Assembly: GCF_001427665.1 (NCBI RefSeq)
Contig: NZ_LMHC01000023.1
Coordinates: forward strand, 532,024-596,023
DNA from: Caulobacter sp. Root655
GTDB taxonomy: Bacteria; Pseudomonadota; Alphaproteobacteria; Caulobacterales; Caulobacteraceae
Reading direction: 5' to 3'
Length of the DNA stretch: 64,000 nt
Shown here: one piece after another, positions 1 to 8,453 of the stretch
Numbering within the stretch: position 1 is the first letter of the stretch
Layout of the letters: every line of letters starts with the position of its first letter
The notes under the pieces: generated by a model
Database searches by the model: none
The model's input: the letters and a program-made list of their open reading frames with translations, nothing else
What the model was told of the DNA's origin: nothing
Position numbers and translations under genes: made by a program

Positions 1-536
1 GGGTCGGGCGCGGTCAGACCGGCGGCCGCTTGGGCCAGCTCGCCGTAGGACGCCCGGCGCTTGCCGGCCGTGTCGACCACGAAGCCCGGCTCGGTGGTCA
101 GGCCGGCGGCGGGCGTCTTCCAGCGCTGGGCGGCCGCTTGGATCAGCAAGGCGCGGCCGACCGCGCCGACCTGGCGCATCGGCGTCCAGTCGTCAGGGGT
201 CGAGGTGCTGCCGCCGGCCGATTGCTCGCCGAACACCTTGGCGTCGATCGGCGCCTGCTCGATCCGCACCCTGGACCAGTCGGCGTCCAGTTCCTCGGCG
301 ATCAGCATCGGCGACGAGGTCTTGATCCCCTGACCGATCTCCGGACGCGTGGCGGCGATGGTCACCACCCCGTCGGGGGCGATGCGGACGAAGGCGTTGA
401 AGGGATTGGCCGTGGCCTCGCCCTCCGCCCGGCCGGCGGCCGGCAGGTTGAACGACAACAGCAGGCCGCCGCCGGCCGCCGCGCCGGTTTTCAGGAACAG
501 GCGGCGCGAGGGACTCTGAAGAAGGGTCGCGTCCAT
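1..536 (-). CDS. Molybdenum hydroxylase large subunit, IorB-like (partial, 3' end outside window)
   Basis: This is the N-terminal 178 residues of a xanthine dehydrogenase-family molybdopterin-binding subunit of the isoquinoline 1-oxidoreductase beta type; the rest lies beyond base 1. The ATG at 536 follows the small-subunit stop by two bases, the usual order and coupling for these enzymes. Residues 11-16 read RRLFLK, a twin-arginine export motif followed by a hydrophobic stretch, so the enzyme is probably folded with its cofactor and exported to the periplasm. The segment IRPEIGQGIKTSS-like around residues 63-76 (seen as TRPEIGQGIKTSS) is typical of the family. The substrate cannot be told from this fragment; IorAB-like enzymes oxidise N-heterocycles or aldehydes. 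Confidence 0.85.
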   Translation of the reverse strand, partial: MDATLLQSPSRRLFLKTGAAAGGGLLLSFNLPAAGRAEGEATANPFNAFVRIAPDGVVTIAATRPEIGQGIKTSSPMLIAEELDADWSRVRIEQAPIDAKVFGEQSAGGSTSTPDDWTPMRQVGAVGRALLIQAAAQRWKTPAAGLTTEPGFVVDTAGKRRASYGELAQAAAGLTAPD

Positions 537-538
537 GG

Positions 539-1003
<465 letters not shown>

Positions 1004-1204
1004 CGTTCACACTCCCGGATCGTCACGGCGACACACTGCCAAAGCCCGGGGGCGGCGCCCAGAGGCCACGACCGTTACAAAACCGTCATACAAGGGCTTG
1101 AACAGGGCCCACTTCCATGGTTCCGGTCCGGCCAGACATCGCGTTGTTCCGTGGTCGGAGCGCGCGTGCGATTTCCGCGCTTCGAACAAGAGGATGAAGC
1201 GACC

Positions 1205-1849
1205 ATGTTGGGTTTGTTCCGGGCCGTGATGCCCAAGGAAGACCGCTTCTTCCACCTGTTCTCGCAACACGCCGCGACCCTGGTGCTGGGCGCCCAGGCG
1301 CTGCGCGACCTTATGGAAGGCGGCGACGGCATCGAGGCCGCCAGCGGCCGCGTCTACCAGCACGAGGAAGAGGCCGACGAGATCACCCGCCAGGTGATGG
1401 GCGCCATCCGCCGCAGCTTCATCACGCCGTTCGATCGCAGCGACATCCAGGACCTGACCACCTCGCTGGACGACGCCATCGACCAGATGCGCAAGACCGC
1501 CAAGGTGGTCAGCCTGTTCGAGGTCAAGACTTTCGAGCCGCAGATGCGCGAGATGGCGCGGATCATCGTCGAGGCCGCCGAACTGACCGTCCAGGCCGTG
1601 GCCCTGCTGCCCAAGATGCGCCAGAACGCCCACCGGCTGACCGAACTAGCCGTGCGGGTCACCCAGATCGAGGAACAGGCCGACCTGATGTACGACCAAG
1701 GCCGCAAGGCGCTGTTCCTGGCCCACCGCACGGGTGATCCGATGGCCTTCATCGTCGGCGTCGACATCTACAGCCACCTGGAAAAGGTGGTCGACCGCTT
1801 CGAGGACGTCGCCAACCGCATCAGCGGTATCGTGATCGAGCAGGTCTAG
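1205..1849 (+). CDS. DUF47 family PhoU-like protein (Pit accessory protein)
   Basis: A 214-residue all-alpha protein of the DUF47/PhoU-like family, known as a partner or regulator of low-affinity phosphate (Pit) transporters. It is highly charged, with helical segments such as YQHEEEADEITRQVMGAIRR (about 50-70) and the acidic EVKTFEPQMREMARII region that bind metal clusters in PhoU relatives. The ATG at 1205 is chosen because MLGLFRAVMPKEDRFF is the family N terminus; an open frame continues upstream but has no matching sequence. Its stop codon TAG shares a base with the GTG start of the pit gene (TAGTG), so the two are translationally coupled. Confidence 0.92.
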   Translation: MLGLFRAVMPKEDRFFHLFSQHAATLVLGAQALRDLMEGGDGIEAASGRVYQHEEEADEITRQVMGAIRRSFITPFDRSDIQDLTTSLDDAIDQMRKTAKVVSLFEVKTFEPQMREMARIIVEAAELTVQAVALLPKMRQNAHRLTELAVRVTQIEEQADLMYDQGRKALFLAHRTGDPMAFIVGVDIYSHLEKVVDRFEDVANRISGIVIEQV

Positions 1850-2850
1850 TGGACCCCACCTTCATTATCCTGGTCTTCCTGGTGATCGTCGCCCTGGGCT
1901 TCGACTTCCTCAACGGCCTGCACGACGCCGCCAACTCGATCGCCACCATCGTCTCGACGCGGGTTCTGTCGGCCAAGTGGGCCGTGCTGTGGGCGGCGTT
2001 CTTCAACTTCATCGCCTTCCTGTTCTTCGGCCTGCACGTGGCCAAGATGGTCGGCTCGGGGATCATCGACCCGCACATCATCAGCGACCGGCTGATCTTC
2101 GCGGCCCTGATGGGGGCGATCAGCTGGAACCTGATCACCTGGTGGGCCGGCATCCCCTCCTCCAGCTCTCACGCCCTGATCGGCGGCCTGGTCGGCGCCT
2201 CGGTGGCTGCGGTCGGCGGCTTCGGCGCGGTGCAATGGGCGGGACTGGGCAAGACCGCGGCCGGGATCGTCGTCTCGCCGCTGATGGGCTTCCTGCTGGC
2301 GCTGGTGTTGGTGCTGGTCGTCTCGTGGACGTTCCTGAAGTCGTCGCCGTTCTTCGCCGACAAGGTGTTCCGCAAGCTGCAGTTCGTCTCGGCGGCCATG
2401 TACTCGCTGGGCCACGGCGGCAACGACGCCCAGAAGACCATGGGCATCATCGCCGCCCTGCTCTACGCCCACGGCGCGACGAACGCGCCGGGGACGATCC
2501 CGCTGTGGGTGGTGCTGTCGTGCCAGGCGGCCATGGCGTTGGGCACGCTGTTCGGCGGCTGGCGCATCGTCCACACCATGGGCAGCAAGATCACCCGCCT
2601 GACTCCGATGCAGGGCTTCTGCGCCGAGACCGGCGGGGCGATTACTTTGTTCCTGGCGACCCATATCGGCGTTCCGGTCTCGACGACTCACACGATCACG
2701 GGCGCTATTGTCGGCGTCGGCGCCTCGCGCCGGGTTTCGGCCGTCCGCTGGGGCGTGGCCAAGAGCATCGTCACCGCCTGGGTGGTGACCCTGCCCGCGG
2801 CAGGCCTGGTGGCCGCGACCTTCTATTACCTAGGGTTCTGGATGAAGTGA
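1849..2850 (+). CDS. pit: Inorganic phosphate transporter, PiT family
   Basis: A 333-residue inner-membrane protein with about ten hydrophobic segments, which imports phosphate or metal phosphate with a cation. Both family signatures are visible: the N-terminal GLHDAANSIATIV (residues 23-35) and the central GHGGNDAQKTMGI (about 186-198), together with VSTTHTITGAIVGVG near residue 277. It starts at a GTG that overlaps the stop of the DUF47 gene by one base, and its own end overlaps the next gene (GTGA), giving a three-gene coupled chain. At 333 residues it belongs to the shorter Pit class that lacks the long central loop of E. coli PitA and is normally found with DUF47. Confidence 0.95.
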   Translation: MDPTFIILVFLVIVALGFDFLNGLHDAANSIATIVSTRVLSAKWAVLWAAFFNFIAFLFFGLHVAKMVGSGIIDPHIISDRLIFAALMGAISWNLITWWAGIPSSSSHALIGGLVGASVAAVGGFGAVQWAGLGKTAAGIVVSPLMGFLLALVLVLVVSWTFLKSSPFFADKVFRKLQFVSAAMYSLGHGGNDAQKTMGIIAALLYAHGATNAPGTIPLWVVLSCQAAMALGTLFGGWRIVHTMGSKITRLTPMQGFCAETGGAITLFLATHIGVPVSTTHTITGAIVGVGASRRVSAVRWGVAKSIVTAWVVTLPAAGLVAATFYYLGFWMK

Positions 2851-3431
2851 GCGATCTGGCGGGCGGCAAGCAAGGGGGAAGCAAGACCGGACAGCGGCGC
2901 CGCCAGGTGGCCGCCCTGCCCTGGCGCGCCGCCTCCGGCGCGGATGGCGCCGCGCCGCCCGGCCTGGAGATCCTGCTGGTCTCGTCCCGCGAGACCCGTC
3001 GCTGGGTGATCCCCAAGGGCTGGCCGATGAAGGGCAAGGCCGACCACCTGGCCGCCGCCCAGGAAGCCTATGAGGAGGCCGGCCTCGACGGCCGCATCGT
3101 CGAGCGGCCGATCGGCGACTATCCCTATCTGAAGCGCCTGAAGAGCGGCGTCGGGCGTCCCGTCACGGTCGATGTCTTCCCGCTGGAAGTCACCGGCGAG
3201 CACGCCACCTGGCCGGAGAAGGGCCAGCGCGTCCTGCAATGGATGAGCCCGGTCGAGGCCGCCCTGGCGGTGCAGGAACCCGAGCTGCGCGACCTGATCG
3301 CCCGGTTCGCCGGCGTCGAGCTTCCGACCGAGGAACGCCCCGATCCGGTCCCGGCTCCCACGCCGGTGAAAGTGGCTTTGCAGCGTCTGCGGCGACGGAT
3401 CACGGCGCTGCTGAACCACCCTAGACGCTGA
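2847..3431 (+). CDS. NUDIX hydrolase
   Basis: A 194-residue NUDIX protein that hydrolyses a nucleoside diphosphate linked to another group. The NUDIX helix is at about residues 52-74: GWPMKGK, then ADHLAAA, then QEAYEEAGL. The metal-binding glutamates of the REUxEE core are kept (E, E, E), but the first Glu of the box is Lys and the Arg is Gln. The subfamily resembles the diphosphoinositol-polyphosphate phosphohydrolase type often seen in Alphaproteobacteria. The GTG start at 2847 is inferred from the four-base GTGA overlap with pit. Coupling to a phosphate importer suggests a link to phosphate or polyphosphate metabolism, but the substrate is unknown. Confidence 0.85.
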   Translation: MSDLAGGKQGGSKTGQRRRQVAALPWRAASGADGAAPPGLEILLVSSRETRRWVIPKGWPMKGKADHLAAAQEAYEEAGLDGRIVERPIGDYPYLKRLKSGVGRPVTVDVFPLEVTGEHATWPEKGQRVLQWMSPVEAALAVQEPELRDLIARFAGVELPTEERPDPVPAPTPVKVALQRLRRRITALLNHPRR

Positions 3432-3514
3432 TCTTCCGGGCGGAAGCTGGGGATAACTCGACAAACGCCTTCGCGTTATCTATGTTCTCGTTACGTTCCG
3501 GAACGAGAATCGCC

Positions 3515-4243
3515 ATGCAGCTTTCCCTCGACCTCTCGACCTCCCCGCTCGAAGCGATGCGCGACGCGTTGCTGAAGACGTTCGGGCCGCAGCGGCCGAC
3601 CAGGCGGCTCGACCCGGTGTCGCAGCTGGTCAAGTCGGCGATCAGCGGCCGGACCAAGGACGCGGTGTCCTGGGCGGCCTATCACCGGCTCAAGGACCGC
3701 TTCGCGACCTGGGAAGAGCTGGCCGAGGCGCCGGACGCCGTGGTGCTGGAGCTCATCAAGGAGGTGAGTTATCCCGAGGACAAGGCCCGCCACTTGCCGC
3801 ACGCCCTGCGCCTGATCCAGGTGCGCAGCGGCTGGAAACTGTCGCTCGACCATCTGAGCGAGCTGGAGCTGGATTCCGCCCGCTGGTGGCTGCAGGGCCT
3901 GCCCGGCGTCGGCGTCAAGGTCGCCGCCTCGGTGCTCAACTTCAGCCCGCTGAACATGCGGGCCCTGGTGGTCGACACCCACGTCCACCGTGTCGCCGGC
4001 CGGCTGGGCCTGATCCCGGCCAGCTACGACACCGCCCACGCCTATCGGGCGCTGATGGACCTGGTTCCCGACAGCTGGACGGCCGAGGACCTGTACGAGC
4101 TGCACTGGCTGATGAAGGGCCTGGGGCAACTGCTGTGCGGCCATCACGCGCCCCGCTGCGGGGCGTGTTCGCTGAAGGCCACCTGTTCGCGGGTGGGGGT
4201 GGAGCGCAGCGCCGACATCCTGGCCTGGCGGCCGCGCTCCTAG
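3515..4243 (+). CDS. Endonuclease III-like DNA glycosylase (HhH-GPD, iron-sulfur)
   Basis: A 242-residue base-excision-repair protein of the endonuclease III superfamily. The helix-hairpin-helix is LQGLPGVGVKVAASVL with catalytic-type Lys at about residue 135, and the catalytic Asp is in VVDTHVHRVAGRLGL at about 154, positions equivalent to K120 and D138 of E. coli Nth. The C terminus has the cluster ligands C-x6-C-x2-C-x5-C (CGHHAPRCGACSLKATC). The ATG at 3515 has GGAACGAGA upstream; an in-frame ATG at 3482 is an alternative. Sequence differs enough from housekeeping Nth that it may be a second, specialised glycosylase. A strong hairpin follows the stop. Confidence 0.88.
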   Translation: MQLSLDLSTSPLEAMRDALLKTFGPQRPTRRLDPVSQLVKSAISGRTKDAVSWAAYHRLKDRFATWEELAEAPDAVVLELIKEVSYPEDKARHLPHALRLIQVRSGWKLSLDHLSELELDSARWWLQGLPGVGVKVAASVLNFSPLNMRALVVDTHVHRVAGRLGLIPASYDTAHAYRALMDLVPDSWTAEDLYELHWLMKGLGQLLCGHHAPRCGACSLKATCSRVGVERSADILAWRPRS

Positions 4244-4245
4244 AA

Positions 4246-4266
4246 CCCTCTCCCGCTGGGAGAGGG
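4246..4266 (+). terminator. Perfect 9-bp hairpin after endonuclease III-like gene
   Basis: CCCTCTCCC, loop GCT, GGGAGAGGG starts three bases after the stop codon and lies between two convergent genes. There is no clear T run. The same arms with other loops occur at 22591, 22737 and 47677, so this is a member of a dispersed hairpin family that may act as a bidirectional terminator. Confidence 0.6.
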
Positions 4267-4274
4267 CGACCGCG

Positions 4275-5285
4275 CTAGCCTCCCGCACCGGCCAGCTCAT
4301 CGAACGTCTTCGTCCCGATGCCGTAGCTTCGCCAGTCCTTGTAGTCGAAGTGCCACCACTCCTCGGGATAGACCTCGAACCCTTCGGCCATCAGCGCCTC
4401 GCGTAGCAGGACCCGTAGCGCCCGTTGGCGCGTCGTGCCGCCGATGAAGTCGGCGTAGGAACGGCCCGACATCTCGTCGTAGCGGCTGGGCATCTCGACC
4501 GGCTTGCCGGTTTTCAGGTCGTACAGCGTCAGGTCCACCGCGCAGCCCCGGTTGTGACGCGACCCCTGGGCGGGGTCGGCGACGAACATGTGGTCCCGCG
4601 GCGGAGTCGCCTCCCAGAACATCCAGGTGACGAACCAGGGACGGTAGGCGTCGTGGATCAGCAGGCCGTAGCCCTTGGCCTCCAGGGCCTTGGCCGCCCG
4701 CGCCAGTGCCTCGGCGGCCGGACGCTGCATGTAGGCGGCGGCGCGCTCGTAGAGCGGCAGGCCCATGAAGTTGTCGGGGCCGGCGTAGCGGATGTCGAAG
4801 CGGATCGCGGGGTCGACGGTCGCCAGGTCGACGAGGTCGGCGGGCCGATGGTCGGCCGTCTCGACCGGCGGCGTGGCGGCCAGGGCCTTGGCCCGCAGGG
4901 CGTCCGGGTCGGCGCGCACCGCCGCCCGGATTCCGGCCTCGACCTCGGCCCCGAAATCGTGGCGGGCCAGGCGCGTTCCGTCCAGGCGCACGGCGACCGG
5001 TTCCAGCGCCAGCTCGCCGCCACCGTCGATGCGATAGCGGCCGCGCCCCAGCGGCGTCAGTCCGGCGTCGGCATGGCCTTGGCCATCGACACGCAAGGTC
5101 CCGTCCCGCTCGAACACCGTCAGCGGCGCGGCGCGCTCGCCGTACTGGCCGACCGCCGCCATTTCGGCGGCGTCCAGGGACTGGGCGAAGGCGCCCGTGG
5201 TCGAGCCCATGGTCGAGATCGTGGTCAGGATCAGCCCCATCAGGCAGGCGGCGATGACGTTGAAGGTTCGGTCCAGTCTTCGCAT
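4275..5285 (-). CDS. D-alanyl-D-alanine dipeptidase (VanX/DdpX family, exported)
   Basis: A 336-residue zinc dipeptidase that cleaves D-Ala-D-Ala. The C-terminal half carries the complete active site: HDAYRPW (substrate/transition-state Arg), SRHNRGCAVD with zinc ligands H244 and D251, and EEWWHFDY with catalytic E309 and zinc ligand H312. The N terminus (from the ATG at 5285) has a hydrophobic signal ending in GAFAQS near residue 35, so it acts in the periplasm, probably in peptidoglycan turnover rather than vancomycin resistance. About 110 residues between the signal and the enzyme form a beta-rich domain unlike VanX itself. It sits 17 bases after the mmsA stop and may be read from the same transcript. 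Confidence 0.88.
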   Translation of the reverse strand: MRRLDRTFNVIAACLMGLILTTISTMGSTTGAFAQSLDAAEMAAVGQYGERAAPLTVFERDGTLRVDGQGHADAGLTPLGRGRYRIDGGGELALEPVAVRLDGTRLARHDFGAEVEAGIRAAVRADPDALRAKALAATPPVETADHRPADLVDLATVDPAIRFDIRYAGPDNFMGLPLYERAAAYMQRPAAEALARAAKALEAKGYGLLIHDAYRPWFVTWMFWEATPPRDHMFVADPAQGSRHNRGCAVDLTLYDLKTGKPVEMPSRYDEMSGRSYADFIGGTTRQRALRVLLREALMAEGFEVYPEEWWHFDYKDWRSYGIGTKTFDELAGAGG

Positions 5286-5302
5286 CGCCCCCCGCCCTCG
5301 TC

Positions 5303-6799
5303 CTATTTCATCGTCGGGATGACGAAGGCGTCGCCTTCGTGGTCGCCCTCCGGCCACCGCGCGGTGATGGTCTTGACCTTGGTATAGAACTTCACGCCCT
5401 CGACGCCGTGCTGGTTGGTGTCGCCGAACGCGCTGCGCTTCCAGCCGCCGAAGGTGTGGTAGGCCACCGGCACCGGGATCGGCACGTTGATGCCGACCAT
5501 GCCGACATTGACCCGCGAGGCGAACTCGCGCGCCGCCTTGCCGTTGCGGGTGAAGATCGCCACGCCGTTGCCGTACTGGTGCTCGGACGGCAGGGCCAGC
5601 GCTTCCTCGAAGGTCTCTGCACGGACGATCTGCAGCACCGGGCCGAAGATTTCTTCCTGATAGGTCTTCATGCCTTTCTTGACGCCGTCGAACAGCGAGG
5701 GGCCGATGAAGAAGCCCTTCTCGAAGCCCTGCAGGGCGAAGTCGCGGCCGTCGACCACCAATTCCGCACCCTCTTCCACACCAATCCGGATGTAATCCGA
5801 GATCTTGGCGCGGTGCTGGGCGCTGACCACCGGGCCGTAGTGGGCGTCGAGGTCGGTGGAGATCCCGACCTTCAGGGTCTGCATCTCGGCGACCATCCGC
5901 TCGCGCAGCTCGTCACCGGTCTTCTTGCCGACCGGCACGACGACGGGCAGCGCCATGCAGCGCTCGCCGGCCGAGCCGAAGGCCGCGCCCGACAGGTCCT
6001 TGACCACCTGGTCGAGGTCGGCGTCGGGCAGGACGATCCCGTGGTTCTTGGCCCCGCCCATGGCCTGGACGCGTTTCCCGTGCGCCGTGCCGGTCTGGTA
6101 GACATAGTGGGCGATGTCCGACGAGCCAACGAAGCTGACGGCGCGGATCAGCGGGTGGGTCAGGATGGCGTCGACGGCGGTCTTGTCGCCGTGCACGACG
6201 TTGAGCACCCCGGCGGGCGCGCCGGCCTCCATCATCAGCTCGGCCAGCCTAACCGGCACGGTCGGGTCCTTTTCCGACGGCTTGAGGATGAAGCTGTTGC
6301 CCACGGCGATCGAGATGCCGAACATCCACATCGGGATCATGGCCGGGAAGTTGAACGGGGTGATGCCGGCGCAGACGCCCAACGGCTGGCGCATCGAATA
6401 GACGTCGATGCCGGGCCCCGCGCCCTCGGTATATTCGCCCTTGAGGATGTGGGGGATGCCGCAGGCGAACTCGATCACCTCCAGGCCGCGCTGGATGTCG
6501 CCCTTGCTGTCGGCGACGACCTTGCCGTGCTCGGACGACAGCATTTCGGCCAGGGCGTTCATGTCGCGCTCGATCAGGCGCTTGAACTCGAACATCACCC
6601 GGGCCCGGCGCTGCGGATTTGTCGCGGCCCAGCCGATCTGCGCCGCGGCGGCGGCCTGGACGGCGGCGTCCAGCTCGGCGTCGCTCGCCAGCTGCACGCG
6701 GGCCTGGACCTCGCCGGTGTTGGGGTTGAACACGTCACCGAAGCGGCCGGACGTCCCTTCGAGGGTCTGTCCGTTCACGAAATGGCTGATCGTCCGCAT
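5303..6799 (-). CDS. mmsA: Methylmalonate-semialdehyde dehydrogenase (CoA-acylating)
   Basis: A 498-residue aldehyde dehydrogenase of the MmsA type, which converts malonate or methylmalonate semialdehyde to acetyl- or propionyl-CoA in valine and inositol breakdown. The catalytic Cys is C281 in FGSAGERCMALPVVV, the MmsA-specific context, and the N terminus ISHFVNGQTLEGTSGRFGDVFNP is characteristic. The CoA-acylating group lacks the general-base Glu of ordinary ALDHs, and GAKNHGIVLPDAD at the expected place fits that. The ATG at 6799 has GGGAGCG seven bases upstream. No other valine- or inositol-catabolic genes adjoin. Confidence 0.95.
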   Translation of the reverse strand: MRTISHFVNGQTLEGTSGRFGDVFNPNTGEVQARVQLASDAELDAAVQAAAAAQIGWAATNPQRRARVMFEFKRLIERDMNALAEMLSSEHGKVVADSKGDIQRGLEVIEFACGIPHILKGEYTEGAGPGIDVYSMRQPLGVCAGITPFNFPAMIPMWMFGISIAVGNSFILKPSEKDPTVPVRLAELMMEAGAPAGVLNVVHGDKTAVDAILTHPLIRAVSFVGSSDIAHYVYQTGTAHGKRVQAMGGAKNHGIVLPDADLDQVVKDLSGAAFGSAGERCMALPVVVPVGKKTGDELRERMVAEMQTLKVGISTDLDAHYGPVVSAQHRAKISDYIRIGVEEGAELVVDGRDFALQGFEKGFFIGPSLFDGVKKGMKTYQEEIFGPVLQIVRAETFEEALALPSEHQYGNGVAIFTRNGKAAREFASRVNVGMVGINVPIPVPVAYHTFGGWKRSAFGDTNQHGVEGVKFYTKVKTITARWPEGDHEGDAFVIPTMK

Positions 6800-6876
6800 G
6801 ATACGCTCCCTAGACCTTGTTTTGCGCGTCAATAGCACCCGACTACACGCGCGTATCCCGCAAATTTCTTCCGCCC

Positions 6877-6986
6877 TGCGTCCTTCGAGGCTCGCCTGCG
6901 GCTCGCACCTCAGGATGAGGACCGTGGGTTGGCTTTGAATTCCTCATCCTGAGGTGCGTAGCGTAGCGAAGCCTCGAAGGACGCAC
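6877..6986. repeat. Long inverted repeat (intergenic palindrome, family A)
   Basis: TGCGTCCTTCGAGG with CACCTCAGGATGAGGA on the left is mirrored by TCCTCATCCTGAGGTG and CCTCGAAGGACGCA on the right, giving a near-perfect inverted repeat of about 46-bp arms. It separates two genes on the same strand. A closely related copy lies at 18308-18412 and a more distant one at 10291-10435. Confidence 0.85.
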
Positions 6987-6991
6987 CAAGC

Positions 6992-7513
6992 CTACTCCTC
7001 CACATGCACCCGGCGGAACCGGCCCTGCAGATAGACCAACGGCTCGTGGCCGGGATCGTAGCGAAGCTTGACCACCCGCCCGACATAGACCCGGTGGTCG
7101 CCGGCGTCGAAGACCTGGTGGGTGACGCATTCGAAATTGGCCATGCAGCCGGGCAGGATCGGGGCGCCGGTGCTCCAGGCCTCGGTCTCGACCCCGGCGA
7201 AGCGGTCGCCCTCCTTGAGGGTGAACTGGCGGGCCATGAGCTGCTGGTCGGCGTGCAGCACGTTGACGGTGAACCGGCCGGCCGCGTCCAGGGCTGGCAG
7301 GCTCTTGGATTTCAGGTCGACGCAGACCAGGGCCAGCGGCGGGTCCAGCGACACCGAGGTGAAGCTGTTGGCGGTCAACCCGACCCGGCGGCCGTCCTCA
7401 CCCGTGGTGGTGACGACCGTCACCCCGGTGGTGAAGCACCCGAAGGCGCTCCGCAAAGCCCGGGCGTCGTGCGCGCCGCCCTCGCCCAGTTCAATCGTGA
7501 CCGCCTGACTCAT
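6992..7513 (-). CDS. Flavin reductase-like (HpaC/RutF family) protein
   Basis: A 173-residue FMN-binding split-barrel protein of the flavin reductase family, which supplies reduced flavin to a monooxygenase or is a stand-alone NAD(P)H:flavin oxidoreductase. Family signatures are LRSAFGCFTTGVTVVTT (about 21-37), GLTANSFTSVSLDPPLALVCVD (about 44-65) and FECVTHQVFDAGDHRVYVGRV in the C-terminal half. The ATG at 7513 is preferred over an in-frame TTG 36 bases upstream. No partner oxygenase gene is adjacent, so the acceptor enzyme is unknown. Confidence 0.88.
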   Translation of the reverse strand: MSQAVTIELGEGGAHDARALRSAFGCFTTGVTVVTTTGEDGRRVGLTANSFTSVSLDPPLALVCVDLKSKSLPALDAAGRFTVNVLHADQQLMARQFTLKEGDRFAGVETEAWSTGAPILPGCMANFECVTHQVFDAGDHRVYVGRVVKLRYDPGHEPLVYLQGRFRRVHVEE

Positions 7514-7553
7514 TCGCTCACAAGTGGGGCAAAGCGGCGCGTCCGGCAAGGCT

Positions 7554-8141
7554 TCAGGCCGCGCTCGCCGCGCGGCGCAGCGCCAGGGCCTGGCGCACGC
7601 CTCGGATGTCGCAACGCCAATCCGGCAGGATCAGCATGATGGCCAGAGCTTCCAGTTGCGAGGCCACGCCCATCGCGAAGGCGACCGCCAGCACCAAGCC
7701 GCCGGTCCCGGTGATCAGCAACTGGGTCAGCAGCGCCCACAGCGCCAGTCCGAACAGCTTCGACAGCAGATGGTGCGGCGACGCCTCCCTGCGGAAGCGG
7801 GCGAAGCTGACGGCGTGGGCCGTCAGTTCCATCACGCCCAGCACCAGGACCGCCGGCCAGAGCGTGGCGACCAGACGCGGATGCAGGATCAGGACGGCGG
7901 CGGTCGCACACAGCCAGAAGACCACGTCGGCCCGGCTGTCGAAGATGCGCAGGCGATCGGTGACGCTGCCCAGGCGCCGAGCGATCACCCCGTCGAAGAT
8001 GTCGGACAGCACCCCGACCGCGAGCAGGGCCGCGCAGCTCCAGCGGGCCGGCGAGCCGACCAGCAGCGCCAGGGCGAGGATCAGCAGCCCGGCGGCGACG
8101 CGCAGCGCGATGAGGAGATAGGGGATGGCGCGCGGGGTCAT
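7554..8141 (-). CDS. CDP-alcohol phosphatidyltransferase family protein
   Basis: A 195-residue integral membrane enzyme with about five or six hydrophobic segments, which moves a phosphatidyl group from CDP-diacylglycerol to an alcohol. The motif D-x2-D-G-x2-A-R-x8-G-x3-D-x3-D is visible as SDIFDGVIARR...RIFDSRAD at about residues 46-68, with all four Asp present but the Gly replaced by Leu. That change and the short length make the alcohol acceptor uncertain. The ATG at 8141 is chosen because MTPRAIPYLLIALRVAAG is the family N terminus; the open frame further upstream is made by a repeat. Confidence 0.82.
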   Translation of the reverse strand: MTPRAIPYLLIALRVAAGLLILALALLVGSPARWSCAALLAVGVLSDIFDGVIARRLGSVTDRLRIFDSRADVVFWLCATAAVLILHPRLVATLWPAVLVLGVMELTAHAVSFARFRREASPHHLLSKLFGLALWALLTQLLITGTGGLVLAVAFAMGVASQLEALAIMLILPDWRCDIRGVRQALALRRAASAA

Positions 8142-8187
8142 GCGCGGACGGTAGTGGGAATGGCCAGAACCACAAGCTGACGCCTCA

Positions 8188-8335
8188 ACGCCTGTCCCTC
8201 CCCCTCGTGGGGAGGGCGGCGGCGAAGCCGACGGGTGGGGGCCGGTGCAGGACGTCCATTCCCCGCGCTCAATGCGGCGGCTCCCCCACCCGACCCCTTC
8301 GGGGCCACCCTCCCCGCAAGGGGGAGGGACGGGGC
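8188..8335. repeat. ~148-bp dispersed palindromic element, copy 1
   Basis: The element begins with CCTGTCCCTCCCCCTCGTGG and ends with CCGCAAGGGGGAGGGACGGG, with long complementary ends and internal GACGGGTGGGGGCCGG / CCCCCACCCGACCCC arms. A second copy at 54493-54640 is about 95% identical by eye. It fills most of the 311-base gap between 8142 and 8453; nothing else is seen in the remaining ~118 bases. Confidence 0.9.
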
Positions 8336-8453
8336 GTTTTGCTAGCCGCATTGCGTTTGCATCCGCCCGGCACGGCCGCATCCGGGGCGGATGTGGGCTT
8401 CCAACAGGCAGACGTTGGAAATGTCCGAGATGGGTGGTGAAGCTTGGAAAAAC

